Assembly: GCF_900112445.1 (NCBI RefSeq)
Contig: NZ_FOYY01000003.1
Location: 941,960-1,005,959, forward strand
Length of the DNA stretch: 64,000 bases
Source of the DNA: Thiomicrospira sp. ALE5
GTDB lineage: Bacteria > Pseudomonadota > Gammaproteobacteria > Thiomicrospirales > Thiomicrospiraceae
Direction of reading: 5' to 3'
Shown here: positions 19,098-26,327 of the stretch, in pieces
Position numbering within the stretch: position 1 is the stretch's first letter
Layout of the letters: each line of letters starts with the position of its first letter
Program-made: the position numbers and the translations under genes
The notes under the pieces: model-generated
The model's database searches: none
What the model was told of the DNA's origin: nothing
What the model saw: only the letters and a program-made list of their open reading frames with translations

Positions 19098-19328
19098 ATG
19101 CACGCAGTCAATATGTTTGAAGCCAAATCTCAGCTTTCTAAACTGCTCGAAGCGATTGAAAGCCATCAAGAAAAAGAGATTATTATTGCGCGCCACGGTC
19201 GTCCAGTTGCCAAGCTGGTGCCACTTGATACCACGCCTGACACCGCACTCAGAATTGGCGCAGCGAAACATCTAATCATTCCCGATGATATTGATGACCA
19301 TAACGACCAGGTCGCCAAGCTGTTTTAG
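19098..19328 (+). CDS. Phd/YefM-type antitoxin, apparently without a toxin
   Basis: Protein of 76 residues. The N-terminal MHAVNMFEAKSQLSKLLEAI and IIIARHGRPVAKLVPL are the DNA-binding half of Phd/YefM antitoxins; the C-terminal IGAAKHLIIPDDIDDHND resembles those paired with VapC PIN toxins. An AAGGA ribosome site fixes the start at 19098. After the stop, where a PIN toxin would normally begin, a short frame (ATG at 19339, 12 codons) ends at once, so the toxin seems lost. It may still repress its own promoter or neutralise a related toxin elsewhere. Confidence 0.8.
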   Translation: MHAVNMFEAKSQLSKLLEAIESHQEKEIIIARHGRPVAKLVPLDTTPDTALRIGAAKHLIIPDDIDDHNDQVAKLF

Positions 19329-19421
19329 GACAAGACGCATGACACACAATTCGAAAAATACGGCAGCATGGTTTTAATGGTTTAGTTGGGGATTTAAAAA
19401 AAACCGTAAACCCAGACCATC

Positions 19422-19439
19422 ACAACCAGGCCTGGTTGT
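19422..19439. repeat. Extended CAGGCCTG palindrome (18 bases)
   Basis: Perfect palindrome ACAACCAGGCCTGGTTGT in the gap between the orphan antitoxin and the convergent RelE-type toxin. It is one of at least 39 copies of the CAGGCCTG core in the window and the longest uninterrupted one outside the RND terminator. Confidence 0.8.
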
Positions 19440-19492
19440 TTTTAATATCGGCTAACGAACGGATAAATCAATTGGGTTTGCCCCTATCGAGG

Positions 19493-19768
19493 CTAATAAA
19501 CTTCATCATGAGAGCCAATATCAATTGGAATAATTTCATTGTCTTTAAGCAGAAAATCTATAACAACACGGTATTTCATATTAATGGAAACACTGTAGTA
19601 TTCACCTAACTGGCCTTGAAGCTTGTGCAACCTCAAGGAAGGATGAAACGGGTCAACCTCAAGTATTTCGATTGTTTTTATGTATCGCGGTAAGATGTCA
19701 GGGTGTTTTTTGATAAATTTTTTCAGCTTTTTAAAGTACTCGTCGGTTCGAATAATTTTATAAAGCAT
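19493..19768 (-). CDS. RelE/YafQ-like toxin
   Basis: Protein of 91 residues with the RelE/ParE fold pattern: basic N-terminal helix (TDEYFKKLKKFIKKHPDIL), LRLHKLQGQLGEYYSVSINMKYRVVIDF, ending in IIPIDIGSHDEVY. The GxxxYSxxxxxxYRxxxxx and final HDEVY are typical of YafQ/RelE-type mRNA-cleaving toxins (family knowledge). Its start overlaps the end of the upstream Phd-type antitoxin gene by 11 bases, giving the usual antitoxin-first order. Confidence 0.85.
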   Translation of the reverse strand: MLYKIIRTDEYFKKLKKFIKKHPDILPRYIKTIEILEVDPFHPSLRLHKLQGQLGEYYSVSINMKYRVVIDFLLKDNEIIPIDIGSHDEVY

Positions 19769-20012
19769 TCGTTAACTCTTCGATATGCTCTTTTGCCGTT
19801 TGGGACTGATAGCGACCCTCTTTAATATCGCGCATGGCAAGTAAGTGCGCAAGATCTAACTCTTGTTGCCGAAAAGCCTGATAACGCTCAATGTCCAATA
19901 CCACATACTTGTTTTTTCCACGAACATTGATAATAAGCTCATCTGCCTTTTCGAGCATACTACCTAAAAAGGCTACACCTTTGGTTTTCACATCATTTGC
20001 GGTAACAATCAT
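19758..20012 (-). CDS. Phd/RelB-type antitoxin
   Basis: Protein of 84 residues, starting MIVTANDVKTKGVAFLGSML and continuing IINVRGKNKYVVLDIERYQAF, the Phd/YefM DNA-binding pattern, with a helical acidic tail that should wrap the toxin. The first ATG at 20018 lies too close to GGGAGT; the second, at 20012, has correct spacing. It overlaps the toxin gene by 11 bases. It probably represses the pair from the gap 20013-20207. Confidence 0.82.
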   Translation of the reverse strand: MIVTANDVKTKGVAFLGSMLEKADELIINVRGKNKYVVLDIERYQAFRQQELDLAHLLAMRDIKEGRYQSQTAKEHIEELTNAL

Positions 20013-20207
20013 AAACATACTCCCAATCGTACTTTTAATCGCATTCTAGCATAAAAAGCACTTGAGTTTCCTTACTCGTAACAAACAAAAATGAAACCAC
20101 CGACACCCGAAACATAGACGACAACCTGATTTAATTAAACTAAACTTGCCACACAAACCCATTTGCTATAAATTATGTTTTATACATAACCTAAAAAGGT
20201 ATAAAAC

Positions 20208-21398
20208 ATGATTCATAGTGTCATTCGTCAGACTTCGCAGTTTATCCTGCAGCGCAGTCAGCCCAGTTATCAGCGGTTCTTGCTGAGCAAGATTGATTTC
20301 AATGACCGGTTGATTGGCATTAGAGGCGCGCGCGGCAGTGGCAAAACTACCCTACTGCTGCAATATGCCCAACAATGCGGCTTGCCTTTGAGCAAAGTGT
20401 TGTATGTGTCGTGCGATCATCCGGCGATGGTGGATGCCGACCTGTTTGAGCTGGCGAAGACGTTTTATCAAGAAGGCGGCAAACTTTTGTTGCTCGATGA
20501 AAGTCACAAAGCCAAACAACTCGGTACATCACTCAAGGCGATTTACGACACCTTTGATTTAAAAGTCATTTTTTCCGGCTCTTCGGCGATTCAAATGACG
20601 CATCAATCGGCAGACTTATCCCGCCGTGCGGTGATGTTTCATTTGCCAGCTTTGTCATTCCGCGAGTTTTTAGAAATTGAAACCGGACTTCAAATTAAGG
20701 CGTTCAGCCTAGCTGAATTATTGGAAAACCATCAAGACATTGCGCTGGATTTAACCGCGCAATTTAGACCGATTGAGCATTTTCGCGCTTACACGCTTCA
20801 CGGTGCCTATCCGTTTTATCAAGAATCCCTTAGCAATTACCCATTAAAACTGCTCGAAGTCATTAACCACACCATTGATTCCGACCTCACCAGTATTTTC
20901 CATATCGATTCCAGCAAACTCGATAAATTGAAAAAGATGCTCTATTTGCTTTGCGCGACACCGCCACTGGAATTGAATAAAGCCAAAATCAGCGCCGCGC
21001 TTGAAGCCTCTTGGCCGACGATCGATAAATACATTCAACTCATGGCCTCGGCTGATTTAATTCATCACCTGCGCGGTGGTAGCGGCATGCGCGCGGTCAA
21101 TAAACCGAATAAACTGCTGCTGGCTAATCCGAATCTGTTTTATGTGTTATGCGCTGAACCCAACAGCGGCAGTGTGCGCGAAAGCTTTTTTGTATCGCAA
21201 CTGAACCATCAGCATCAGGTGCATTATCACCATCAAGCCGACTTTATTATTGATGAACAGGCTATCTTTGAAATAGGCGGCGCAGGCAAAACCAAAAAAC
21301 AGCTTCAATCGCTCGACCATAGCTACCTAGCGCTTGACGATATCGAAGTCGGTCACCACAACACCCTCCCGCTATGGATGTTTGGATTGTTGTATTAA
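20208..21398 (+). CDS. AAA_14/DUF4143 ATPase, copy 1
   Basis: Protein of 396 residues with a Walker A GARGSGKTTLL at about residue 40, Walker B KLLLLDE, and sensor-like VIFSGSSAIQMTH, then SFREFLEIETG, as in the AAA_14 plus DUF4143 family. The C-terminal half carries the DUF4143 pattern (LTSIFHIDSSKL, PNLFYVL, ADFIIDEQAIFEIGG), which recalls restriction-like nuclease folds. Function is unknown; such genes often move with toxin-antitoxin cassettes. A second family member lies at 28608. No partner gene overlaps it. Confidence 0.85.
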   Translation: MIHSVIRQTSQFILQRSQPSYQRFLLSKIDFNDRLIGIRGARGSGKTTLLLQYAQQCGLPLSKVLYVSCDHPAMVDADLFELAKTFYQEGGKLLLLDESHKAKQLGTSLKAIYDTFDLKVIFSGSSAIQMTHQSADLSRRAVMFHLPALSFREFLEIETGLQIKAFSLAELLENHQDIALDLTAQFRPIEHFRAYTLHGAYPFYQESLSNYPLKLLEVINHTIDSDLTSIFHIDSSKLDKLKKMLYLLCATPPLELNKAKISAALEASWPTIDKYIQLMASADLIHHLRGGSGMRAVNKPNKLLLANPNLFYVLCAEPNSGSVRESFFVSQLNHQHQVHYHHQADFIIDEQAIFEIGGAGKTKKQLQSLDHSYLALDDIEVGHHNTLPLWMFGLLY

Positions 21399-21421
21399 AG
21401 CTCAAATTAAATTGAATAATC

Positions 21422-21463
21422 CAAGAGTTTAGCGACCGCATTAAACAAACCATGGGGCAATGA
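21422..21463 (+). pseudogene. C-terminal gene tail ending DRIKQTMGQ
   Basis: Fourteen codons in one frame reading QEFSDRIKQTMGQ and stop. The last 30 bases match 28477-28506 with two differences, and both end at the same stop position. They are probably leftover 3' ends of one gene family. I do not recognise the parent. Confidence 0.4.
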
Positions 21464-21560
21464 TGCCGAGCATAAGCTCTATATTTCAACATGACATCTG
21501 AGAAAACGTTCATAACCTCCTCTGACATCTCCAATTATGGTTCTAAACGCCATATTGACT

Positions 21561-22112
21561 TTACCTACACGTATGCTTTGAATGATACCACTGGCCACCA
21601 AAGACAGATCGGCATAGCTTGGTCATTTGTCCGGTTTCGTTATCTGGGTTACCTTTAATCGTTGCTTGCTCAATCACATTTGTATCGTTCAATAGAAAAC
21701 CGGGCGTTCTGCAAGTGATTCGACAAATCGATGTTTGGGCACCACTACCCATTGTTGAGCCGGATGAGCTGGAACGACTCGCTTGACGTGCGTCGCGTTC
21801 GGCGGCTAGGCGACGTTCTTCAGCCAGACGGCGTTCCTCTTCTTGGCGGCGAAGTTCGGCCTGATGTGCGTTGCGCTCGCGGTTAAACACCGCTTCGGCT
21901 TCGGCTAAAGCGGTGGGGTTATAGGCGGTGTTTCTTGCCTGCTCCAGATAACGCTGCGCCTCAGCAAAGTTCCAACTGCGTGATGCCTGCTTTGACAATT
22001 CCAACAAGTTTTCTTGCTCGTGTTGCTGTAATTGATCTAAATCATCAAAACTAAACGACCAGGCCTGGGCGTTATAACCCGCCAACAAAACCAACAGTAA
22101 AATGAATTTCAT
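21561..22112 (-). CDS. Secreted hypothetical protein with coiled coil
   Basis: Protein of 183 residues with a signal peptide (MKFILLLVLLAGYNAQAWSF). The middle is a long Glu/Arg-rich coiled coil (EEERRLAEERRLAAERDAR), then a Ser/Gly linker and a Cys-containing C-terminal part (SICRITCRTPGF, LCRSVFGGQWYHSKHTC) that may form disulfides. AAGGAGTAAACC precedes the ATG. It lies 41 bases downstream of a DUF1566 gene. Its leader sequence is duplicated downstream of another DUF1566 copy at 26288-26305, so this gene and the DUF1566 module have been copied as a block. Family not recognised. Confidence 0.7.
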   Translation of the reverse strand: MKFILLLVLLAGYNAQAWSFSFDDLDQLQQHEQENLLELSKQASRSWNFAEAQRYLEQARNTAYNPTALAEAEAVFNRERNAHQAELRRQEEERRLAEERRLAAERDARQASRSSSSGSTMGSGAQTSICRITCRTPGFLLNDTNVIEQATIKGNPDNETGQMTKLCRSVFGGQWYHSKHTCR

Positions 22113-22134
22113 GGTTTACTCCTTGAAAGCAAAA

Positions 22135-22148
22135 GCCGCTTACGCGGC
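22135..22148 (-). terminator. Hairpin after DUF1566 copy A (terminator and/or DGR target hairpin)
   Basis: On the minus strand GCCGC-GTAA-GCGGC then TTTT, starting 5 bases after the stop codon. The same hairpin follows copies B, C and D at the same distance. It can work as a Rho-independent terminator. DGR variable repeats are also known to need a GC-stem hairpin just downstream, so a role in retrohoming is possible. Confidence 0.65.
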
Positions 22149-22153
22149 CAAAG

Positions 22154-22804
22154 TTACTGTCCGCCGCGCACCAGGCGCACATGATAGCTGTTGCTGCGAA
22201 CATAGAAGTTGTCGTAGCCATTGTAGAAATTGACACCCCTCACAAAATCGCTATCGTCGCCAATAGGCGAGGCAATAAGCGAGGCCGACCAATACCATTC
22301 ACCTGGCGTATTCGGGAAGGCTGAGTTAAGAATAGTCGGACGGCTATAGTCACCTTCACAACGGCCATCTAGATTGGAACTACCTTCCCATACAGTTTCG
22401 CCACTTGCGTCGAGTAGGCGCTGCCGCTGTTCGCCGAAGATGCCGCAATAGACAAGTGAGTGTAGTTCATCAACGGTAGGCAGACGCCAATCTGATTTGT
22501 CGGCAAAATGGCTTTCTTTTGCAAGGTCTCGTGCGGTTTGCCAGTTATGTCTGCTGGCGTCACCCAAACAGGTGCTGCCATTCCAAGTTTGCCCCAAGCT
22601 ACAGCGCATCCAAGTAAGATTAGTTTCGGTGTCGGTCACTGTGCCGTCGCCATTATCAATATAGCCATGCCCAATGTTATAAACTGAAGAAGCGCTGCTA
22701 CTATCCGCGCTGCTACTATCCGCGCTGCATCCTATTAGAATTAGGCTGCCAGTGGCCAGCATCATCGAGAATATAGTGGTTTTTAGAAATCCTTGTTTTT
22801 TCAT
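22154..22804 (-). CDS. DUF1566 (Lcl_C) lipoprotein, copy A, with hypervariable C-terminus
   Basis: Lipoprotein of 216 residues: signal peptide with lipobox LILIGC at about 21-26, a Ser/Asp-rich linker with a repeated SADSSS, and one DUF1566 domain (YIDNGDGTVTDTETNLTWMR, KSDWRLPTVDELHSLVYC, WYWSASL, closing HVRLVRGGQ). The domain is C-type-lectin-like and probably binds a ligand at the cell surface. Codons just before the final HVRLVRGGQ differ from copies C and D only at positions 1 and 2 (see findings). A 12-base tandem duplication (GCC TCG CTT ATT / GCC TCG CCT ATT) precedes the variable stretch. AAAGGA precedes the ATG. Confidence 0.85.
   Translation of the reverse strand: MKKQGFLKTTIFSMMLATGSLILIGCSADSSSADSSSASSVYNIGHGYIDNGDGTVTDTETNLTWMRCSLGQTWNGSTCLGDASRHNWQTARDLAKESHFADKSDWRLPTVDELHSLVYCGIFGEQRQRLLDASGETVWEGSSNLDGRCEGDYSRPTILNSAFPNTPGEWYWSASLIASPIGDDSDFVRGVNFYNGYDNFYVRSNSYHVRLVRGGQ
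22184..22264 (-). other. Variable-repeat-like segment of copy A
   Basis: 27 codons aligned without gaps to copies C and D. Sixteen codons differ from copy D and sixteen from copy C, and in every case the third base is unchanged. Every differing column can be derived from one parent codon with adenine at the variable sites, mostly AAC or AAT. Upstream (YWSAS) and downstream (HVRLVRGGQ) codons are nearly invariant. Confidence 0.75.
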
Positions 22805-22926
22805 AGTGAGTTCCTTTTATGACACGTTTAAATGAAATTTAAATCTTTACCTACAACTGACTTAATAAAATTCCGGCAAAATAACTTATGCACTCCACGA
22901 AGACGCTTGGAAACGAGAAAGCAAAA

Positions 22927-22940
22927 GCCGCTTACGCGGC
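22927..22940 (-). terminator. Hairpin after DUF1566 copy B
   Basis: Same GCCGC-GTAA-GCGGC stem-loop with TTTT as after copy A, 5 bases past the stop codon. Confidence 0.65.
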
Positions 22941-22945
22941 CAAAG

Positions 22946-23575
22946 TTACTGTCCGCCGCGCACCAGGCGCACATGATTGTTTCGGCTGCTGCTCCGGTAA
23001 AGGTGGCTTTCGACACCAGAGAAGAAATGTACACCCCACGCCCAATCACTACTGACGCCGGGGATCATTGAGGCTGACCAATATTTTTGTTCTGGCGTAT
23101 TCGGGAAGGCTGACGTAAAAATGGCCGGTCGGCTATAGTTGCCTTCACACTGTCCATTAAGATATGTATTGCCTTTCTTTATAGCTATGCCACGACTGTC
23201 TAGCCGGACTTCGCGTTGTTGGCCAGAACTACAATAGACCAATGAGTGTAGCTCATCAAAAGTAGGCAAGCGCCAGTCGGATTTGCCGGCATAATTAAAG
23301 CCAAGACCTCTCATAGCGGCATCATTATGATTCATTTGGATTGCGACCCCTGTACATGTTGAGCCTGTCCATTGTTGACCAAGACTACAGCGCATCCAAG
23401 TAAGATTAGTTTCGGTGTCGGTCACGGTACCGTCGCCATTATCAATATAACTCAGCCCAATGCTCTCAGCTGAAGAGGCGCTGCTACTATCCGCGCTGCA
23501 TCCTGTGAGAATTAGGCTGCCAGTGGCAAGCATCATCGAGAATATAGTGGTTTTTAGAAATCTTTGTTTTTTCAT
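22946..23575 (-). CDS. DUF1566 (Lcl_C) lipoprotein, copy B
   Basis: Lipoprotein of 209 residues, lipobox LILTGC, then a short SADSSSAS linker and one DUF1566 domain (YIDNGDGTVTDTETNLTWMR, KSDWRLPTFDELHSLVYC, KYWSASM, HVRLVRGGQ end). Its leader, signal peptide and upstream region are almost identical to copy A, and the flanks repeat (TGACACGTTTAAATGAAATT upstream of both), showing a tandem duplication of about 0.78 kb. The C-terminal variable stretch (about 22976-23070) is more divergent and includes synonymous changes and length differences relative to A, C and D. It is therefore either an older copy or diversified from another template. Confidence 0.84.
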   Translation of the reverse strand: MKKQRFLKTTIFSMMLATGSLILTGCSADSSSASSAESIGLSYIDNGDGTVTDTETNLTWMRCSLGQQWTGSTCTGVAIQMNHNDAAMRGLGFNYAGKSDWRLPTFDELHSLVYCSSGQQREVRLDSRGIAIKKGNTYLNGQCEGNYSRPAIFTSAFPNTPEQKYWSASMIPGVSSDWAWGVHFFSGVESHLYRSSSRNNHVRLVRGGQ

Positions 23576-23698
23576 AGTGTGTTCCTTTTATGACACGTTT
23601 AAATGAAATTTAAACCTTTATCTACTACTGACATAATATAATCGTGGAATACAAAGCTTACGCACCCCACGAAGACGCTTGGAAACGAGAAAGCAAAA

Positions 23699-23712
23699 GC
23701 CGCTTACGCGGC
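23699..23712 (-). terminator. Hairpin after DUF1566 copy C
   Basis: Same GCCGC-GTAA-GCGGC stem-loop followed by TTTT, 4 bases past the stop codon. Confidence 0.65.
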
Positions 23713-23716
23713 CAAG

Positions 23717-24739
23717 TTACTGCCCGCCGCGCACCAGGCGCACATGAGTGCTGCTGCTGCGATAAACGTAGTTGCCGAAGCCATTGTAGAAATGGACACC
23801 CCACGCATCACTGCTATTGAAGGCAACAGGCGAGGCCGACCAATAAAAAGCGCTTGGCATATTCGGGAAGGCCGGGGTAAAAATAGTCGGACGGCTATAG
23901 TTGCCTTCACAGCTTCCATCTAGAGATGTATTACCTTGCCTTGCATTGCTGCCACTCGCGTCGAGTCGGCGCTGGCGTTGTTGGCCAGAACTACAATAGA
24001 CCAATGAGTGTAGCTCATCAACGGTAGGCAGACGCCAATCTGATTTGTCGGCAAAACGGCTTTCTTTCGCAAGGTCTCGTGCGGCTTGCCACCTATGTAT
24101 GCTGGCGTCACCCGAACAGGTAGTGCCGGTCCAAGTTTGCCCAAGACTGCAACGCATCCAAGTGAGGTTAGTTTTGGTGTCTGTGATGGTGCCGTCTTGG
24201 TTATCGACATAACCTTGTTGAGCCCATCGCCTTTGGTTCTCTGCTTTACGCTCTTCTTCCGCTTTTCGTTGCGCTACCACCCCAGCCGGAGTAAGCTCTC
24301 TTGACATATCAATATGCACGGTTGGTGAGGTGAAGTCGGCAATAAACACGTCTTTGCGTTCGCCGCGCCATTCATTATTAGCATCAATCGCCTTCACCAC
24401 TTGAATATGATAGCTGCCTTCGGCAAGCTTGATCGCAAAGGTTTGGCCAGCTTGTTCGGGCGTATCGCCACGGCGGTGGCCGTTAATGTAAATTTGCGCC
24501 CCACCCGGCTTGGTTGTAATGCGTACCATCGCCGCATCCGCACTCGGACGTTCTAGCTTGGTTTGACTGACAATAAAACCCTGCCCTACTTTATTAGCAG
24601 TATCCACTTGCCCTTGATCACAACCTACAAGCATCAGCGCGCCTAGCGCCAACGCCAGCACCGAAACCCTCGATTCCGCCCAACCAGCACGCGCGCCACT
24701 AAGCGCGGCAACCTGCCCCACTAGATTATTTGCTGTCAC
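23717..24739 (-). CDS. PEGA plus DUF1566 lipoprotein, copy C, hypervariable C-terminus
   Basis: Protein of about 340 residues. Start is probably GTG at 24739 with AGGAG 5 bases upstream; an ATG at 24766 is directly abutted by AAGGAG and is less likely. Lipobox LMLVGC leads to a PEGA domain (about 65-140: TTKPGGAQIYINGHRRGDTP, SYHIQVVKAID), a short charged linker (RKAEEERKAENQRR) and a DUF1566 domain (YVDNQDGTITDTKTNLTWMR, YWSASP, HVRLVRGGQ). PEGA domains are beta-sandwiches common in surface proteins. The PEGA part matches copy D with only synonymous changes, while the C-terminal 27-codon stretch is full of replacements. Confidence 0.85.
   Translation of the reverse strand: MTANNLVGQVAALSGARAGWAESRVSVLALALGALMLVGCDQGQVDTANKVGQGFIVSQTKLERPSADAAMVRITTKPGGAQIYINGHRRGDTPEQAGQTFAIKLAEGSYHIQVVKAIDANNEWRGERKDVFIADFTSPTVHIDMSRELTPAGVVAQRKAEEERKAENQRRWAQQGYVDNQDGTITDTKTNLTWMRCSLGQTWTGTTCSGDASIHRWQAARDLAKESRFADKSDWRLPTVDELHSLVYCSSGQQRQRRLDASGSNARQGNTSLDGSCEGNYSRPTIFTPAFPNMPSAFYWSASPVAFNSSDAWGVHFYNGFGNYVYRSSSTHVRLVRGGQ
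23747..23827 (-). other. Variable-repeat-like segment of copy C
   Basis: 27 codons. Compared with copy D, 17 codons differ by 24 substitutions and none is at a third codon position. This pattern, next to PEGA regions that differ only synonymously, is what adenine-directed DGR mutagenesis of AAY codons leaves behind. Confidence 0.78.
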
Positions 24740-24877
24740 ACTAACTCCTATAGAATTAAGACCCATCTCCTTCCCGTTGGCCCAGTGGGAAAGCCCACCT
24801 GAACACCAAAAAAAGAAGCTGAAACAAAGCCTATAAACACCGCATCAATTATTAATGCATATTATTTAGCCATTATA

Positions 24878-24889
24878 ACCAGGCCTGGT
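24878..24889. repeat. CAGGCCTG palindrome (12 bases)
   Basis: ACCAGGCCTGGT in the gap between copy C and the 391-residue hypothetical gene. A second copy at 26189-26202 lies on the other side of that gene. Confidence 0.75.
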
Positions 24890-24950
24890 AACAAGTTGAT
24901 ATTTTCTGAACATTCACCCCATAAACTAAAAGCACTGGCGCTCGCGGGTT

Positions 24951-26126
24951 TTAGCCGTCCTGTGAGTAAAGGTCTTCCATATCGATCAGATAATCAAGCA
25001 TCACAAGCGTGCTCAGGTTATGCTCTGCAAATACTTTGTTTTCGTGGGGTTTGTATTGCGCTAGGGTCTGGTTGATCGTTTCTTTGAGCCGCATGAGCGT
25101 TTGGTAATTCAGCCTATCGTACAGGTGTGGCAATGTCGTAAACAGGTTTAGGAAACTCTGCGCGTTTTCTGGCGAGACCTGCTTGAGCGCCACCGATTTC
25201 ATGGTTTCTACTAGCGCGTATTCGGCGGCATCGCTATTGAGCGGATAGTAACTCAAAAGCTCCAGCGTCACACGCACAAGTGCCCCTAAATAGAGGTCCT
25301 CGTCCTGATCGGCGATAGCGTGATACACACTGGCGACGTAGTAAGTCAGCGGCGCTTTTTCTTCCAGCTCGGAAATGTCCAAGCCACGCTCTTGAAGAAA
25401 AGTGGCGACAAACCATGCCAGCGAATCGGCTCCCGGTTCGGCTTCGGTGATTTGCGAATGATGGTTTAGGCGGTAAAGGCCGTAGATCAAATATCCAAAG
25501 CGATCACACAGATGATCCGCAAATCGACGACAGCGTTCATCGGTGGGATTTAAGTAACGATCACGCATAAAATCCAGCGTCTGTTCGTAATGGGTGGGGA
25601 TGTATTTCATTTCTTCAAAGAGCGCCATGTTTAGATGCCCTTCAATCTGCTTTTCAGCACCGTTTTCGTAGTCGAAGTAGCGCGATTCAAGTTCAGATCG
25701 TAGCCGCGTAGTTTGACCGTAGAGACTTTTGGCAAAGCGGATATTCATGGGGGTTTCCAGCGTGGCACGCTGTTTGGCAAGCTGTTCCACATTTCCAGCT
25801 TCGCGCACCTGCGCCAATGCCGCTTCAAAGTTTTTTCGCGGGCTGCTGGCCTGCGGGTCGTTGCCGGGGCGTACCGTGTCGTCGAGATAGCGGTAGAAAC
25901 GCTGCAGTTCGCCATCGTCTAGGGTAGTTAAAAACACCAGCAAAATATCATTGTCTATTTTATCGTTGCCGATAAGCTCGTTAAACGCTTCATTACTCAT
26001 TGAAACCAGTTCGTCTGCCGTGTTGGTGCTGATATCAACTTTGCCCTGCTGTTCGTTTTTGATTTGCAGCCAGTTTGGCAACGGACGGTCGTGATCCGGC
26101 AGTTCACCCAGTTTAAATGGTTTCAT
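24951..26126 (-). CDS. Hypothetical 391-residue protein inserted between DUF1566 copies
   Basis: Not recognised. It is soluble, acidic and mostly helical (MKPFKLGELPDHDRPLPNWL, SMSNEAFNELIG, LVFLTTLDDGELQRFYRYLD, DRFGYLIYGLYRLNHHSQ). There is no signal peptide, membrane helix or catalytic motif that I can name. It sits alone between DUF1566 copies C and D, with an ACCAGGCCTGGT palindrome on each side (24878 and 26189). The GC content and codon use are nearer to the core genes than to the 449-residue secreted protein. The ATG at 26126 starts a long uninterrupted frame, so it is likely real. Confidence 0.7.
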   Translation of the reverse strand: MKPFKLGELPDHDRPLPNWLQIKNEQQGKVDISTNTADELVSMSNEAFNELIGNDKIDNDILLVFLTTLDDGELQRFYRYLDDTVRPGNDPQASSPRKNFEAALAQVREAGNVEQLAKQRATLETPMNIRFAKSLYGQTTRLRSELESRYFDYENGAEKQIEGHLNMALFEEMKYIPTHYEQTLDFMRDRYLNPTDERCRRFADHLCDRFGYLIYGLYRLNHHSQITEAEPGADSLAWFVATFLQERGLDISELEEKAPLTYYVASVYHAIADQDEDLYLGALVRVTLELLSYYPLNSDAAEYALVETMKSVALKQVSPENAQSFLNLFTTLPHLYDRLNYQTLMRLKETINQTLAQYKPHENKVFAEHNLSTLVMLDYLIDMEDLYSQDG

Positions 26127-26188
26127 ATGCGCCCTGTTTTTAAAATCATACTATTATTTCGTTAATGACGTTTCACCTTGAAAATGAC

Positions 26189-26202
26189 AACCAGGCCTGG
26201 TT
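26189..26202. repeat. CAGGCCTG palindrome (14 bases)
   Basis: Perfect AACCAGGCCTGGTT in the gap upstream of the 391-residue gene. The gap 26127-26327 also carries, at 26288-26305, a copy of the leader of the 183-residue secreted protein. Confidence 0.78.
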
Positions 26203-26308
26203 ATTCGGTCTGGCTTTTATTGCGTTGCCATGCGCAACGTCAATACAAGGCGTAAATCCGCTCGGCATGTTGTCGCGAGAAAAAATTGTTTACTCCTTGA
26301 AAGCAAAA

Positions 26309-26322
26309 GCCGCTTACGCGGC
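26309..26322 (-). terminator. Hairpin after DUF1566 copy D
   Basis: Same GCCGC-GTAA-GCGGC stem-loop followed by TTTT, 5 bases past the stop codon. Confidence 0.65.
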
Positions 26323-26327
26323 CAAAG

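Noticed and set aside
22946-23575. Using copy B as additional proof of adenine mutagenesis
   Set aside because: Its C-terminal stretch has different length and synonymous changes, so codon columns cannot be aligned safely with A, C and D.
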